Shown here one piece after another: positions 37,378-47,414 of a stretch of 64,000 nt of DNA. The translations under genes and the position numbers were made by a program. The DNA comes from Pseudomonas tohonis. GTDB taxonomy: Bacteria > Pseudomonadota > Gammaproteobacteria > Pseudomonadales > Pseudomonadaceae. The number at the start of each line of letters is the position of its first letter. Position 1 is the first letter of the stretch. The stretch lies in NCBI RefSeq assembly GCF_012767755.2, contig NZ_AP023189.1, positions 2,854,001 to 2,918,000 of the forward strand, read 5' to 3'. The notes beneath the pieces were generated by a model, which saw only the letters and a list, made by a program, of their open reading frames with translations, had not been told where the DNA came from and ran no database searches.

Positions 37378-37399
37378 ACTCCCGCCTGCGCGGGAGTGA
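37378..37399. repeat. Hairpin with CACTCCCGC arms after serS
   Basis: CACTCCCGC-ctgc-GCGGGAGTG is a perfect 9-bp stem with a 4-nt loop just after the serS stop. There is no T-run, so it looks more like a REP-type palindrome or a processing element than a classic terminator. Confidence 0.5.
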
Positions 37400-37485
37400 T
37401 TCGAGCCTCCCCGAGCGCCCGCGTTCCGGTCCCTGCCGGATGCGGGCGTCGTTTTCCACGGCAACCACTGCAGCAAGGCGCTCCC

Positions 37486-38880
37486 ATGGATTTCCTCCCG
37501 CTCTTCCATAACCTCAAGGGCCGTCAGGTGCTCGTCGTCGGCGGTGGCGAAGTCGCACTGCGCAAGGCCCGCCTGCTGGCCGATGCCGGGGCGGTTCTCC
37601 GGGTGGTAGCGCCGCAGATCGACAGCCAGTTGATCGAACTGGTGGAGGCTTCGTCAGGGCTGGCCCATGTCCGTGGCTATGCGGAGGCGGACCTCGATCA
37701 GTGCGTGCTGGTCATCGCCGCGACCGATGACGAGTCGCTCAACGCATTGATCTCGCAGCAGGCCCAGGCGCGCGGCGTGCCGGTCAACGTGGTCGATGCG
37801 CCGGCGCTGTGCAGTGTGATCTTTCCCGCCATCGTCGACCGTTCGCCGCTGATCGTCGCCGTGTCCAGTGCCGGGGATGCCCCAGTGCTGGCCCGGCTGA
37901 TCCGCGCCAAGATCGAAACCTGGATTCCTTCCGCCTATGGCCAGTTGGCGGGGCTCGCCAAGCGCTTCCGCAGCCGGGTCAAGGCCTTGTTCCCCGATGT
38001 GCAGCAGCGACGCGTGTTCTGGGAGGACGTTTTCCAGGGGCCGATCGCCGAGCGCATGCTTGCCGGGCAGCCCACCGAGGCCGAGCGCATGCTCGAAGAA
38101 CGTGTGGCGGGTGGCGGTACGCAGAGGGCGCTGGGCGAGGTCTACCTGGTGGGCGCCGGCCCCGGTGATCCCGACCTTCTGACCTTCCGCGCCCTGCGCC
38201 TGATGCAGCAGGCCGACGTGGTGCTCTACGACCGCCTGGTGGCGGGCCCGATCGTCGAGATGTGCCGGCGCGACGCCGAACGCATCTATGTGGGCAAGCG
38301 TCGTTCGGAGCATGCCGTGCCGCAGGAGGAGATCAATCGCCTGTTGATCGACCTGGCGCTCCAGGGCAAGCGCGTGCTGCGCCTTAAGGGAGGGGATCCG
38401 TTCATCTTCGGGCGTGGTGGCGAGGAGATCGGCGAGCTGGCGGCCAACGGCATTCCCTTCCAGGTGGTGCCGGGCATTACCGCTGCCTCGGGCTGCGCGG
38501 CCTATGCCGGTATCCCGCTGACTCATCGTGACCACGCCCAATCGGTGCGTTTCGTCACCGGGCATCTGAAGGACGGCAGCAGCGACCTGCCCTGGAGCGA
38601 CCTGGTCGCGCCAGGCCAGACCCTGGTCTTCTACATGGGCCTGGTCGGCTTGCCGAGTATCTGCAGCGAGCTGATCCGACACGGGCGCTCGGCCAATACC
38701 CCGGCCGCCCTGGTGCAGCAGGGCACCACCAGCAACCAGCGGGTCTTCACCGGCACGCTTGGCGACCTGCCGCAGTTGGTCGCCCGGAATGAGGTGCATG
38801 CGCCCACGCTGGTGATCGTGGGCGAGGTGGTGCAACTGCGTGACAAGCTCGCCTGGTTTGAAGGGGCTCAGGTCGACTGA
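37486..38880 (+). CDS. cysG: Siroheme synthase (trifunctional)
   Basis: 464 aa. The N-terminal part (about 1-210) is the precorrin-2 dehydrogenase/ferrochelatase with the NAD loop [16 protein letters not shown]. The C-terminal part (about 215-464) is the SAM uroporphyrinogen-III methyltransferase with [18 protein letters not shown] and the [22 protein letters not shown] motif. It makes siroheme for sulfite and nitrite reductases. Start at ATG 37486; the frame extends into the serS spacer. Its last 13 bp overlap the convergent glutathionyl-hydroquinone reductase gene. Confidence 0.97.
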   Translation: MDFLPLFHNLKGRQVLVVGGGEVALRKARLLADAGAVLRVVAPQIDSQLIELVEASSGLAHVRGYAEADLDQCVLVIAATDDESLNALISQQAQARGVPVNVVDAPALCSVIFPAIVDRSPLIVAVSSAGDAPVLARLIRAKIETWIPSAYGQLAGLAKRFRSRVKALFPDVQQRRVFWEDVFQGPIAERMLAGQPTEAERMLEERVAGGGTQRALGEVYLVGAGPGDPDLLTFRALRLMQQADVVLYDRLVAGPIVEMCRRDAERIYVGKRRSEHAVPQEEINRLLIDLALQGKRVLRLKGGDPFIFGRGGEEIGELAANGIPFQVVPGITAASGCAAYAGIPLTHRDHAQSVRFVTGHLKDGSSDLPWSDLVAPGQTLVFYMGLVGLPSICSELIRHGRSANTPAALVQQGTTSNQRVFTGTLGDLPQLVARNEVHAPTLVIVGEVVQLRDKLAWFEGAQVD

Positions 38881-39869
38881 GCCACCCCTTTGCCGGGCAG
38901 GTGGTCGCGACCGTGGGGCTGGTTGAAGTCCTGCAGCGGGCCGGCGGGGATGATCCCGGTCGGGTTGATGGTGCGGTGGCTCGCGTAGTAATGCCCCTTG
39001 ATGTGCTCGAAGTTCACCGTTTCGGCAACGCCTGGCCACTGATAGAGCTCACGCAGCCAGCCAGACAGGTTGGGGTAGTCGGCCAGGCGCCTCAGGTTGC
39101 ACTTGAAGTGCCCGTGATAGACCGCGTCGAAGCGGATCAGCGTGGTGAACAGTCTCCAGTCGGCTTCGGTCAGGTGGGCTCCTGCCAGATAGCGACGCTC
39201 GCCCAGTAGCGCTTCGAGCCTGTCCAGCTCGCGGAACAGTTCGCCGAAGGCTTCCTCGTAGGCTTCCTGGGTGGTGGCGAAGCCCGCCCGGTATACGCCG
39301 TTGTTGATGGCCGGATAGATGCGCTCGTTGAGGGCGTCGATCTCCGTCCGCAGGGCGGGCGGATAGAAGTCCTGGCGATCGTTGGTGAGGCCGTCGAACG
39401 CCGAGTTGAACATGCGGATGATCTCGGAGGATTCGTTACTGACGATTCGCTCCTCGAATGTGTCCCACAGCAACGGCACGGTCACGCGGCCGGTGTACCC
39501 GGCATCATCGCGGGTGTAGCGCTGGTAGAGATAATCCAGGTTGCCGAGGGCATCGCCACTCGAGCCATGACTGCGATCGAAGGTCCAGCCGTTCTCCAGC
39601 ATCAGCCAACTGACCACCGAGACGTCGATCAGGCTTTCCAGCCCCTTCAGCTTGCGGAAGATCAGCGTGCGGTGCGCCCAGGGGCAGGCCAGTGATACGT
39701 AGAGGTGATAGCGCCCCGGTTCGGCTGTGAACCCGCCCTTGCCGCTCGGGCCGGGTGACCCGTCAGCGGTGATCCAGTTGCGCCGGCGTGCGCTTTCACG
39801 TTGGAAGCGACCGTCCTTGGCGGTGTCGTACCACTTGTCCTGCCATTTGCCTTCGACCAGCAATCCCAT
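38868..39869 (-). CDS. Glutathionyl-hydroquinone reductase
   Basis: Xi-class glutathione transferase of the YqjG/ECM4 family, 333 aa. It reduces glutathionyl-hydroquinones using the cysteine in the ACPWAHRT motif (Cys62), which replaces the usual Tyr/Ser of other GSTs. The N-terminal thioredoxin fold is followed by a helical domain ([25 protein letters not shown] is typical). Convergent with cysG, with a 13-bp overlap of the 3' ends. Confidence 0.9.
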   Translation of the reverse strand: MGLLVEGKWQDKWYDTAKDGRFQRESARRRNWITADGSPGPSGKGGFTAEPGRYHLYVSLACPWAHRTLIFRKLKGLESLIDVSVVSWLMLENGWTFDRSHGSSGDALGNLDYLYQRYTRDDAGYTGRVTVPLLWDTFEERIVSNESSEIIRMFNSAFDGLTNDRQDFYPPALRTEIDALNERIYPAINNGVYRAGFATTQEAYEEAFGELFRELDRLEALLGERRYLAGAHLTEADWRLFTTLIRFDAVYHGHFKCNLRRLADYPNLSGWLRELYQWPGVAETVNFEHIKGHYYASHRTINPTGIIPAGPLQDFNQPHGRDHLPGKGVAQST

Positions 39870-39956
39870 GGCTCTGACCCTCTGAATTGGAAATTGGGCT
39901 CAGTCTAAAGGTGTTGAGTCGATTGAATGGCGCAAATTCAAAGTGTTTTTGATCGA

Positions 39957-40940
39957 TTAATTCGAAGCGTTTCGCTCTTTCCACAGTCGCTCGGCTTCGC
40001 TGAAGGCGGCCTCGCGAGGATGGCCCAGACCGCGCAGCGCGAGTGCCATGGTGCCGAGGATGGCGAGCCGGGCGTAGGCGTCGTCGATGCTGCCGTCCCA
40101 TACGCCCAGCAGCTGCGCTGCTTCGATGCGCTCTGGTTTGACATGGCGCAGCGGCGATAGGGCGGGCCACTCTTCATCCCAGGCATCGCCGCCTTCGGTG
40201 CCGAAGAGGTGGCAGGCGGCATCCGGGTTCACTTCGATCTCGCCGCCTTCGCCCTTGATGACGATGGCGTGGTCCCCCAGCAGTTGGCTGGCTTCCCTGT
40301 GCACCGCCTGGTAGCCGGGATGGAAGATGCTCTGCAGGCCGCAGCGGGCGCCGAGCGGGTTGAGGATGCGAGCAAGCGAGTGGATGGGAGAGCGCAGGCC
40401 GAGGATGTTGCGCAGGTCGATCATGCGCTGCAGCGTCGGTGCCCAGGCTCCCAGGGGGATGAAGGCGAGGCGCTGGTGGTCCAGCGCCTGGCTGACCTGC
40501 TGCCAATCGGCGCAGTCGGGGATGCCCAGCAGCTCCAGGCATTGTTCGGTGTAGATGCGCCCGACCGTGTGCAAGCCGCCGCCGTGCAGCAGGATGCGTA
40601 CCCCGCCATTGGCCAGGGCCTTGGCTGCCAGGAGGAACCAGGGATGGTGGCGCTTCTTGCCGGCGTAGCTGGGCCAGTCGATGTCCACCTGGATCGCCGG
40701 GGCAAGGTTGCGCGCGCGGAAGGCTTCGGTGAAGCCGGCCAGCTCCTCGGCGCTTTCTTCCTTGTGCCGCAGCAGCATGAGGAAGGCGCCGAGCTGGCTG
40801 TCTTCGGTCTTGCCGTCCAGCAGCATCCCCATGGCCTCGCGGGCCTCTTCGCGGGTCAGGTGGCGGGCGCCACGCTTGCCCTTGCCGAGGATGCGGACGA
40901 ACTGGGCGAAGGGGTGTTCAACAGGGGCGGCGGGAGTCAT
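39957..40940 (-). CDS. ybiB: YbiB-family DNA-binding protein (phosphoribosyltransferase fold)
   Basis: 327 aa, related in fold to anthranilate phosphoribosyltransferase (TrpD): helical N-domain (LTREEAREAMGMLLDGKTEDSQLGAFLMLLR), then a glycosyltransferase-family-3 alpha/beta domain. The TrpD catalytic loop is not conserved; E. coli YbiB binds nucleic acid rather than acting as an enzyme. ATG 40940 overlaps the tusE stop (ATGA); a TTG two codons upstream is not preferred. Its coupling to the tus genes is conserved in Pseudomonas, but the reason is unknown. Confidence 0.87.
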   Translation of the reverse strand: MTPAAPVEHPFAQFVRILGKGKRGARHLTREEAREAMGMLLDGKTEDSQLGAFLMLLRHKEESAEELAGFTEAFRARNLAPAIQVDIDWPSYAGKKRHHPWFLLAAKALANGGVRILLHGGGLHTVGRIYTEQCLELLGIPDCADWQQVSQALDHQRLAFIPLGAWAPTLQRMIDLRNILGLRSPIHSLARILNPLGARCGLQSIFHPGYQAVHREASQLLGDHAIVIKGEGGEIEVNPDAACHLFGTEGGDAWDEEWPALSPLRHVKPERIEAAQLLGVWDGSIDDAYARLAILGTMALALRGLGHPREAAFSEAERLWKERNASN

Positions 40941-41272
40941 AGGCAATTGGTCGGCTTGGGCAGGCCGGCGAGCTTGGCGGCAAGCTTGGCCGGTGCGCCC
41001 TTGAACAGGTGGTTGAGGTGCAGGCTGTTGCCCTTTTCCGGGCCGAGCTGCTGGGCGACGTACTTGATCAGTGGCCGATTGGCCGGCGACAGCTGGAATT
41101 CGTCATAGAAGCGCCGCAGCAGTTCGAGGATTTCCCAGTGCTCGGCCTGCAAGGTGATCTCCTCGCGCGCGGCGAGGGCTTCCGCCACGGGGCGGGACCA
41201 ATCGGCCAGCTCTTGCAGGTAGCCATCCTTGTCGAGCGGGATGCTCCGTCCGTTCAGATCGAGGCTGCTCAT
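40937..41272 (-). CDS. tusE: Sulfurtransferase TusE (DsrC family)
   Basis: 111 aa. Last carrier of the Tus sulfur relay, passing persulfide sulfur from TusD to MnmA for 2-thiouridine synthesis in tRNA. The active cysteine is the penultimate residue, Cys110 (KPTNCL). DsrC proteins of sulfur oxidisers have a second upstream cysteine that is absent here, so this is the tRNA-modifying type. Overlaps tusB and ybiB by 4 bp at each end. Confidence 0.95.
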   Translation of the reverse strand: MSSLDLNGRSIPLDKDGYLQELADWSRPVAEALAAREEITLQAEHWEILELLRRFYDEFQLSPANRPLIKYVAQQLGPEKGNSLHLNHLFKGAPAKLAAKLAGLPKPTNCL

Positions 41273-41571
41273 AGCCAGCTGTTCACCTTGTCGTACTGCA
41301 CGCATAGCGTCACGAAGCCGGGGTAGTCCAGCAACTTGATGCGGGTGGGCGGGCTGCCGATTGCGCGCGCCACCACGTCTTCTTCCAGCGCGAATAGGGC
41401 AATGCCTTCGGGGAGCTGCTCCAGGCATTGACGTGGGTGGGTCGAGGCGCGCAGGGCCTGGACAGCTTCGCCGCTGAGCAGGATCGCGTCCTCGTTGCCC
41501 AGCAGGCGCAGGCAGCTGTCGAAGCGGTCGTCGCCAAACGGCGAATGGGAAAGCAGGTGCAATGTACTCAT
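41269..41571 (-). CDS. tusB: Sulfur relay subunit TusB (DsrH)
   Basis: 100 aa, subunit of the TusBCD hexamer. Starts MSTLHLLSHSPF and has the EDAILLSGEAV strand-helix unit of DsrH proteins. Overlaps tusE by 4 bp (ATGA) and abuts tusC. Its role in the complex is structural. Confidence 0.93.
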   Translation of the reverse strand: MSTLHLLSHSPFGDDRFDSCLRLLGNEDAILLSGEAVQALRASTHPRQCLEQLPEGIALFALEEDVVARAIGSPPTRIKLLDYPGFVTLCVQYDKVNSWL

Positions 41572-41930
41572 CAGAGGGTGATCACTTGGTCATGGCGCTC
41601 GATGAGGGCGCGCAAGGCGGCATCATCCAGAACTTCGACGGGAAGATTCAGGCTGTCGGTGGCCAGGCCGCGCTGGCTCAGGCTGTGGGCGCTGGCGTAA
41701 AGGGATTCCACACCGAACAGCGGCAGTGCCTGCAGGTTGGCGGTGAGGTCCTTCTGCTCCAGCCTGCCCGGAGACTGGCTGCTGGCGAGTTGGAAGACAC
41801 CGTCGTCGAGGAACAGCATCGCCAGTGGCAAATCGAAGGCGCCGCCGGCCAGTGCGATGTCCAGCGCTTCGCGCGCACCCGGGCCGGCCCAGGGCGCGCG
41901 GCGGGTGATGATCAACATGGATTTGGCCAT
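41571..41930 (-). CDS. tusC: Sulfur relay subunit TusC (DsrF)
   Basis: 119 aa, second TusBCD subunit; recognised by MLIITRRAPWAGPGAREALDIAL and the LAMLFLDDGVFQL segment. It sits directly between tusD and tusB with essentially no spacing, typical of the operon. Confidence 0.93.
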   Translation of the reverse strand: MAKSMLIITRRAPWAGPGAREALDIALAGGAFDLPLAMLFLDDGVFQLASSQSPGRLEQKDLTANLQALPLFGVESLYASAHSLSQRGLATDSLNLPVEVLDDAALRALIERHDQVITL

Positions 41931-42323
41931 TCAATCCCCCCCGAAGCAGATCAGCCGATCGGCCATCTGCGCGGCTTCATGCAGCTGGCCCAGGCCGGAT
42001 AGCGCCCAGCCCGGTGCCAGGTTGGCGGCTGCACGACCATAGCGCTCGGCCTCCTCCTGATTGATCACGCCTCGGCGCAGGGCGGCGGCGATGCAGACCA
42101 CGCCATCCAATTGATGATCGGCCACGAACCTGGACCAGTCGCGGGCGATGTCCGGCTCGTCCTGTGGAGTCACCACATTGGCTGAGGCACTGTGAACGCC
42201 GTCCTGGTAGAAGAACAGGCGCGTGATTTCGTGGCCGCCGTCCAGCACCGCTTCGGCAAAGCGCAGGGCGCGGCGGGAGGAGGGCGCATGGGCAGGAGCG
42301 AAGAGGGCTATGGCGAATTTCAT
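41931..42323 (-). CDS. tusD: Sulfurtransferase TusD (DsrE)
   Basis: 130 aa, catalytic subunit of TusBCD. The conserved cysteine is Cys77 in GVVCIAAALRRGV, the position that takes persulfide sulfur from TusA. Start ATG 42323 (MKFAIALF); a frame extension to 42416 would run through the yccA terminator and is rejected. First gene of tusD-C-B-E-ybiB. Confidence 0.94.
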   Translation of the reverse strand: MKFAIALFAPAHAPSSRRALRFAEAVLDGGHEITRLFFYQDGVHSASANVVTPQDEPDIARDWSRFVADHQLDGVVCIAAALRRGVINQEEAERYGRAAANLAPGWALSGLGQLHEAAQMADRLICFGGD

Positions 42324-42384
42324 GACAGGGCTTCGAGCGGAAGAGCTGAGCGCATGATACGGCTTGCGACCGGCTTTTGCAGGC

Positions 42385-42412
42385 AAGAAAAAGCCCGCCG
42401 AAGCGGGCTTAT
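42385..42412 (-). terminator. Rho-independent terminator after yccA
   Basis: Minus strand AAGCCCGC-TTCG-GCGGGCTT followed by TTTCTTG; the UUCG-type loop is very stable. Separates yccA from the tus operon. Confidence 0.9.
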
Positions 42413-42426
42413 GCAAGGCGCGGCTA

Positions 42427-43095
42427 TCAGTCGTCGCCGCTCATCACGCCGAAGATCTGCAGCAGGCTGACGAACAGGTTGTAGATCGACACGTACAGGC
42501 TGATGGTGGCCATGATGTAGTTGCGCTCACCGCCGTGGATGATCGCGCTGGTCTGGAACAGGATGCAGACCGAGGCGAAGACCACGAAGCCGGCGCTGAT
42601 CGCCAGCTGCAGGCCGCTGATGTCGAAGAAGAAGCTCGCCAGCATCGCGCCGATCAGCACGAAGAAGCCAGCCGTGATGAAGCCACCCAGGAAGCTCATG
42701 TCCTTGCGGGTGGTCAGCACGTAGGCGGACAGGCCGAAGAACACCAGCGCCGTCATGGCGAAGGCCGAGCTGATCACTTCGCCGCCATTGGGCATGCCCA
42801 GGTAGCGGTTGAGGATCGGGCCGAGGGTGTAGCCCATGAAACCGGTCAGGGCGAAGGTGGAGAGCAGGCCCCAGGCCGAGTTGCGCAGCTTCACGGTAAG
42901 GAAGAACAGGCCGTAGAAGCCGATCAGCACCACGAAGATGCTCGGGTAGGCGACGCGCATCTGCTGCGCGACATAGGCGACCAGGCCGCTGAATGCCAGG
43001 GTCAGCGCCAGCAGCCCGTAGGTGTTGCGCAGCACACGGCTGATTTCGAGCCCGCCGGCCTGCGCCTGGTTCAGTACGTAATCTTGATCGCTCAT
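42427..43095 (-). CDS. yccA: Bax inhibitor-1/YccA family membrane protein
   Basis: 222 aa with seven hydrophobic helices, including NTYGLLALTLAFSGLVAYVA and the C-terminal IYNLFVSLLQIFGVMSGDD tail with the family's acidic end. E. coli YccA is a substrate and inhibitor of the FtsH protease. Here, as in other Pseudomonas, it is single and transcribed away from tRNA-Ser. Clear family match; physiological role inferred. Confidence 0.92.
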   Translation of the reverse strand: MSDQDYVLNQAQAGGLEISRVLRNTYGLLALTLAFSGLVAYVAQQMRVAYPSIFVVLIGFYGLFFLTVKLRNSAWGLLSTFALTGFMGYTLGPILNRYLGMPNGGEVISSAFAMTALVFFGLSAYVLTTRKDMSFLGGFITAGFFVLIGAMLASFFFDISGLQLAISAGFVVFASVCILFQTSAIIHGGERNYIMATISLYVSIYNLFVSLLQIFGVMSGDD

Positions 43096-43180
43096 TGCAA
43101 AACTCCTGCAAGAAATTGGGTCCGTGACCGCAGTCGCCCGAAATGATAACAGAGGTCCGTAGCGGCTCTGTTGCGAGAGT

Positions 43181-43208
43181 TTGACAGCGTGTTGCGTTCG
43201 GGTAGTAT
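43181..43208 (+). promoter_or_regulatory. Sigma70 promoter of tRNA-Ser
   Basis: TTGACA (43181-43186), 16-bp spacer, TAGTAT (43203-43208), 16 bp before the mature tRNA 5' end. Confidence 0.8.
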
Positions 43209-43224
43209 GGCGGCCCGCAAATGC

Positions 43225-43312
43225 GGAAGTGTGGCCGAGTGGTTGAAGGCAGCGGTCTTGAAAACCGCCGACGGGAAACTGTCCGTGAGTTCGAATCTCA
43301 CCGCTTCCGCCA
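43225..43312 (+). tRNA. tRNA-Ser (anticodon TGA)
   Basis: 88 nt including encoded CCA. Acceptor GGAAGTG pairs with CGCTTCC; the anticodon loop is CTTGAAA (TGA); a long variable arm is present (CGACGGGAAACTGTCCG) as expected for class II tRNA; the T loop is TTCGAAT. Strong promoter before it and terminator after it. Confidence 0.97.
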
Positions 43313-43325
43313 TATTCCTGCGCAG

Positions 43326-43351
43326 CAAAGCCCCGTTATGCGGGGCTTTGG
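43326..43351 (+). terminator. Terminator after tRNA-Ser
   Basis: AAAGCCCCG-ttat-GCGGGGCTTT, with the stem ending in TTT; lies 14 bp after the tRNA. Confidence 0.8.
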
Positions 43352-43812
43352 CGTTTCTGGAGCACGGGAATTTCCGAGCGTTCGCTCGTTAAGCTCCACC
43401 CCTGTCACCGTCGTGCCTTCTGGATTCGCAGCCTCCTTGGTCGATGGTGGGGCGACGAACTGCTGATAACTGCGTAGGGATCGCTCGACTGCTTGCCGTC
43501 GCGAAGTGATTTGGCGCGGCCGGCAGCGCTTCAACTACAACTCATGTCTCTGTCGATGCATCGTGGCTGTACGCGGCTTTCGCTCTAGCCATCGGCGTGC
43601 CATACCTTTAGATCGGTCCTGTGATCCGGGCTCAGACGCACGCGTCTTCTTGCCTGATGCTCGATTGTCAGTCCTCAAGGTCTGTGTTTTGCTGGCGCTT
43701 GCTATTTGACGGTTATGAATCAAGCTAGGTCTTGTGAACCAGTCTTGATAATGTATCTGCCTTTCCACAATCCAGCCGCCCAGGCGGTCTGCGATGCACT
43801 GCGAGGTGTCGC
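43352..43812. other. Gene-free region upstream of gacA (461 bp)
   Basis: No protein-like frame on either strand; composition is clearly less GC-rich than the neighbours, especially after 43680. It must hold the gacA promoter, but I could not place a convincing -35/-10 pair. No repeats or tRNA-like structures seen. Confidence 0.5.
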
Positions 43813-44457
43813 TTGATTAGGGTACTGGTGGTCGATGACCACGATCTGGTTCGAACGGGTATTACGCGCATGTTGGCCGACATCGACGGCCTGCAGGTGA
43901 TCGGGCAGGCCGAGAGCGGCGAGGAGGCCCTGAAGAAGGCGCGCGAACTCAAGCCGGATGTCGTACTCATGGACGTGAAGATGCCCGGCATCGGCGGTCT
44001 GGAGGCCACTCGCAAGTTGCTGCGCAGCCAACCCGATCTGAAGGTCGTGGCAGTTACCGTGTGTGAAGAGGACCCGTTTCCTACGCGCCTGCTTCAGGCA
44101 GGTGCCGCCGGGTACCTGACCAAGGGTGCGGCGCTGGAAGAGATGGTCCAGGCCATTCGCCAGGTCTTTGGCGGGCAGCGTTACATCAGTCCGCAGATCG
44201 CTCAGCAGTTGGCGCTCAAGTCATTCCAGCCGCAGACCAGCGGTTCCCCCTTCGATCTTCTTTCGGAGCGTGAGATCCAGATCGCTCTGATGATCGCCAA
44301 CTGCCAGAAGGTGCAGACCATTTCCGACAAGCTCTGCCTATCGCCTAAGACCGTGAATACCTACCGCTACCGGATCTTCGACAAGCTTTCCATCTCCAGT
44401 GACGTCGAGCTGGCCCTGCTGGCCGTGCGGCACGGCATGGTGGACGCCGTCAGCTAA
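43813..44457 (+). CDS. gacA: Response regulator GacA (UvrY)
   Basis: 214-aa LuxR/FixJ-type regulator of the GacS/GacA system, which switches on rsm small RNAs and thereby sequesters CsrA/RsmA proteins. Receiver domain at 1-120 with phospho-acceptor Asp54 ([10 protein letters not shown]); HTH at about 148-205 ([21 protein letters not shown]). It starts at TTG 43813 with GAGG upstream; no ATG lies near the conserved [12 protein letters not shown]-terminus. Directly followed by uvrC with 1 bp between them, the classic gacA-uvrC pair. Confidence 0.97.
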   Translation: MIRVLVVDDHDLVRTGITRMLADIDGLQVIGQAESGEEALKKARELKPDVVLMDVKMPGIGGLEATRKLLRSQPDLKVVAVTVCEEDPFPTRLLQAGAAGYLTKGAALEEMVQAIRQVFGGQRYISPQIAQQLALKSFQPQTSGSPFDLLSEREIQIALMIANCQKVQTISDKLCLSPKTVNTYRYRIFDKLSISSDVELALLAVRHGMVDAVS

Positions 44458-44458
44458 G

Positions 44459-46282
44459 ATGTCCGACATTTTCGACGCAAGTGATTTCCTTGCCGCCTGC
44501 AGTGGGCGTCCGGGTGTCTACCGGATGTTCGACGAGGGCGGCAAGCTGCTCTATGTCGGCAAGGCGAAGAACCTCAAGAAGCGCCTCGCCAGCTATTTCC
44601 GCAAGACCGGGCTGGCGCCCAAGACTGCCGCGCTGGTTGCAAAGATCGCGCAGGTCGAGACCACCGTCACCGCCAACGAGACCGAGGCGCTGCTGCTCGA
44701 GCAGACCCTGATCAAGGAGTGGCGACCGCCGTACAACATCCTCCTGCGCGATGACAAGTCCTACCCCTATGTGCATCTCTCGGATGGCCCCTATCCACGC
44801 CTGAGCATCCATCGTGGTGCGAAGAAGCAGAAGGGGCGCTACTTCGGCCCCTATCCCAGTGCGGGAGCGATCCGCGAGAGCCTCGCTCTGCTGCAGAAGG
44901 CGTTCCTGGTGCGTCAGTGCGAGGACAGTTATTTCCGCAACCGTACCCGTCCTTGCCTGCAATACCAGATCAAGCGCTGCAAGGGCCCTTGCGTGGATTT
45001 GGTGGAGCCTGCCGAGTACGCCGAGGACGTTCGCCATTCGGTGATGTTCCTCGAGGGGCGCAGCAATGCATTGGCGACGGAGCTGTCTACCAGCATGGAG
45101 CAGGCCTCCATGCGCCTGGAGTTCGAGCGTGCCGCCGAGCTGCGTGATCAGGTCGCGATCCTGCGTCGTGTGCAGGACCAGCAAAGCATCGAGGGCGGTA
45201 CCGGCGATGTCGATGTGGTTGCTGCCATCGTCAACCCGGGCGGCGCCTGCGTGCATATGATCAGCGTGCGTGGCGGTCGGGTGCTCGGTAGCAAGAACTT
45301 CTTCCCTCAGGTTGCAATAGAAGAGGAAGTCGGTGATGTGCTGGCCGCCTTCGTGGCGCAGTACTACCTCGGCAACCTGGAACGCGATCTGCCGCAGGAG
45401 CTTATCGTCAACACGGCCCATGAAGACTTCCCGACGCTGATCGAGGCCATCGCAGAGTTGCGTGGGCGCGAGTTGAGCATCAGCCATCGGGTGCGGACCA
45501 ATCGTGCGCGCTGGCAACAACTGGCCGTCACCAATGCCGAGCTGGCCTTGGCCGCGCGCCTCGCCAATCGTCAGCACATGGCCGACAAGTTCGAGGCACT
45601 GGCCGAGGTGCTGGAGCTGGAAGAGCCGCCGCAGAGGCTCGAGTGCTATGACATCAGCCATTCCAGCGGTGAGGCGACCGTTGCCTCCTGCGTGGTCTTC
45701 GGTCCCGAGGGTGCGCTCAAGTCGGATTACCGTCGCTACAACATCGAGGGTGTCACGGCGGGGGATGATTACGCAGCCATGCACCAGGCGCTTACCCGTC
45801 GCTTCAGCAAGCTCAAGGACGGGGAGGGCAAGCTGCCCGACATCCTTCTCGTGGACGGCGGCAAGGGTCAGATGGCCATGGCGCAGGAAGTGCTCCAGGA
45901 GCTGGCCGTGCCGGACCTTATCCTTCTCGGCGTGGCCAAGGGCGTGACCCGCAAGCCCGGTTTCGAAACCCTCTATCTGAACGATGCCGCCCACGAGTTC
46001 ACGCTGCCTGCGGATTCGCCTGCCCTGCACCTCATTCAGCAGATCCGCGACGAGGCTCACCGCTTCGCCATCACCGGCCATCGTGCTCGTCGTGGCAAGG
46101 CGAGACGGACCTCGAGTCTCGAAGAGGTGGCTGGCGTCGGTCCGAAGCGCCGTCGCGACCTGCTCAAGCATTTCGGCGGGCTGCAGGAACTGGGGCGTGC
46201 CAGCGTCGAGGAGATCGCCAAGGCGCCTGGTATCAGTAAAAAGCTCGCGGAGTCGATTTATGCGGCTCTGCACAGCGAGTAG
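44459..46282 (+). CDS. uvrC: Excinuclease ABC subunit C
   Basis: Nucleotide-excision-repair nuclease, 607 aa, that cuts on both sides of a lesion bound by UvrB. GIY-YIG domain at the N-terminus ([21 protein letters not shown]), UvrB-binding UVR motif (about 205-240), RNase H-like second nuclease domain ([29 protein letters not shown]), and a C-terminal helix-hairpin-helix pair. ATG 44459 begins one base after the gacA stop. Confidence 0.98.
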   Translation: MSDIFDASDFLAACSGRPGVYRMFDEGGKLLYVGKAKNLKKRLASYFRKTGLAPKTAALVAKIAQVETTVTANETEALLLEQTLIKEWRPPYNILLRDDKSYPYVHLSDGPYPRLSIHRGAKKQKGRYFGPYPSAGAIRESLALLQKAFLVRQCEDSYFRNRTRPCLQYQIKRCKGPCVDLVEPAEYAEDVRHSVMFLEGRSNALATELSTSMEQASMRLEFERAAELRDQVAILRRVQDQQSIEGGTGDVDVVAAIVNPGGACVHMISVRGGRVLGSKNFFPQVAIEEEVGDVLAAFVAQYYLGNLERDLPQELIVNTAHEDFPTLIEAIAELRGRELSISHRVRTNRARWQQLAVTNAELALAARLANRQHMADKFEALAEVLELEEPPQRLECYDISHSSGEATVASCVVFGPEGALKSDYRRYNIEGVTAGDDYAAMHQALTRRFSKLKDGEGKLPDILLVDGGKGQMAMAQEVLQELAVPDLILLGVAKGVTRKPGFETLYLNDAAHEFTLPADSPALHLIQQIRDEAHRFAITGHRARRGKARRTSSLEEVAGVGPKRRRDLLKHFGGLQELGRASVEEIAKAPGISKKLAESIYAALHSE

Positions 46283-46314
46283 AATGCCCGCTCATTTCCG
46301 GTTCAGCTGTCACG

Positions 46315-46875
46315 ATGAATATTCCAAATCTCCTCACCGTTCTGCGCGTTCTGCTGATTCCCGTCTTCATCCTGCTGTTCTACATGCCGTTCTCCTGGAG
46401 CTATCTGGCAGCCAGTGCGGTATTCGCCATCGCAGCGGTGACCGACTGGTTCGACGGCTACCTGGCTCGTCGCTGGGAGCAGAGCACGCCCTTCGGCGCC
46501 TTCCTCGATCCGGTCGCGGACAAGTTGATGGTCGCCGTGGCCTTGGTGTTGTTGGTGGAGGAGCACCACAACCTGTGGTTGAGCCTGCCTGCCGCAATCA
46601 TCATCGGCCGCGAGATCGTCGTGTCCGCTCTGCGGGAATGGATGGCCGAGATCGGTGCCCGTGCGCATGTAGCGGTATCCAACCTCGGCAAGTGGAAGAC
46701 CGCGGCGCAGATGCTGGCGTTGGTCATCCTGCTGGCCAATCCGCCGCATTTCACCTTCTGGGTGCTGGTGGGCTACGTGCTGCTGATCGTCGCTGCCGGG
46801 CTGACCCTTTGGTCCATGCTGCACTACCTGCTGGCCGCCTGGCCGCATCTCAGCACCGAGCCGAAAAAGAAATAA
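46315..46875 (+). CDS. pgsA: Phosphatidylglycerophosphate synthase
   Basis: 186-aa integral membrane enzyme joining CDP-diacylglycerol to glycerol-3-phosphate. The CDP-alcohol phosphotransferase motif D-G-x2-A-R-x8-G-x3-D-x3-D is complete in the segment beginning [10 protein letters not shown] and ending LDPVADK. Several hydrophobic helices and a basic tail (EPKKK). Third gene of gacA-uvrC-pgsA, followed by the tRNA cluster. Confidence 0.97.
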   Translation: MNIPNLLTVLRVLLIPVFILLFYMPFSWSYLAASAVFAIAAVTDWFDGYLARRWEQSTPFGAFLDPVADKLMVAVALVLLVEEHHNLWLSLPAAIIIGREIVVSALREWMAEIGARAHVAVSNLGKWKTAAQMLALVILLANPPHFTFWVLVGYVLLIVAAGLTLWSMLHYLLAAWPHLSTEPKKK

Positions 46876-46895
46876 ACTATTTTTGAATCAAGGGG

Positions 46896-46923
46896 TTGAC
46901 GGGCGCCGATGAATCTATAGAAT
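46896..46923 (+). promoter_or_regulatory. Sigma70 promoter of the tRNA-Gly/tRNA-Cys unit
   Basis: TTGACG (46896-46901), 16-bp spacer, TAGAAT (46918-46923), followed by a GC-rich discriminator GGCGCCCG, typical of stringently controlled stable RNA. Confidence 0.78.
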
Positions 46924-46944
46924 GGCGCCCGTCACCAAGACAAA

Positions 46945-47020
<76 letters not shown>

Positions 47021-47063
47021 GATTGTCGCGATAGACGCCGCCCAAAGCGGCGTCTTCGTTTGA

Positions 47064-47137
47064 GGCCGGATGGCAGAGTGGTCATGCAGCGGATTGCAAA
47101 TCCGTGTACGCCGGTTCGATTCCGACTCTGGCCTCCA
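47064..47137 (+). tRNA. tRNA-Cys (anticodon GCA)
   Basis: 74 nt with encoded CCA. Acceptor GGCCGGA/TCTGGCC (one G-T pair), anticodon GCA within GATTGCAAATC, T loop TTCGATT. Followed 4 bp later by a terminator. Confidence 0.97.
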
Positions 47138-47141
47138 ATAT

Positions 47142-47176
47142 AAAACCCCGCAGGTTCACGCCTGCGGGGTTTTTTC
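47142..47176 (+). terminator. Terminator after tRNA-Cys
   Basis: AAAACCCCGCAGG-ttcacg-CCTGCGGGGTTTTTT, a 13-bp perfect stem with a T-run. Confidence 0.95.
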
Positions 47177-47337
47177 TTTGGGCGCTGTCATGCATCGTTC
47201 GTGTAACTCCGCAGGCCGCCATCAAGTGGTTGAATTCACGACCGCGCTCGAATGCCGGCACTTGCGCTTGGTTATCTTCGCTGCTTCGAGCAGTCGATCG
47301 AATGTAGATAGCTGATCTGCGTGGTTTTTTCGTCAGC

Positions 47338-47366
47338 TTGCGCGAGCGATGGGGGGTGTATATAGT
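47338..47366 (+). promoter_or_regulatory. Probable promoter of tRNA-Leu
   Basis: TTGCGC (47338-47343), 17-bp spacer, TATAGT (47361-47366), 48 bp before the tRNA. The 277 bp between tRNA-Cys and tRNA-Leu otherwise show no gene. Confidence 0.55.
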
Positions 47367-47414
47367 CCTGCCCTCGCGAATGGAGGGGCTTCCTTTCCAG
47401 TGCGCTGCGCTACC

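Noticed and set aside
43171..43466. Short frames over tRNA-Ser
   Set aside because: They translate the tRNA and its terminator; not genes.
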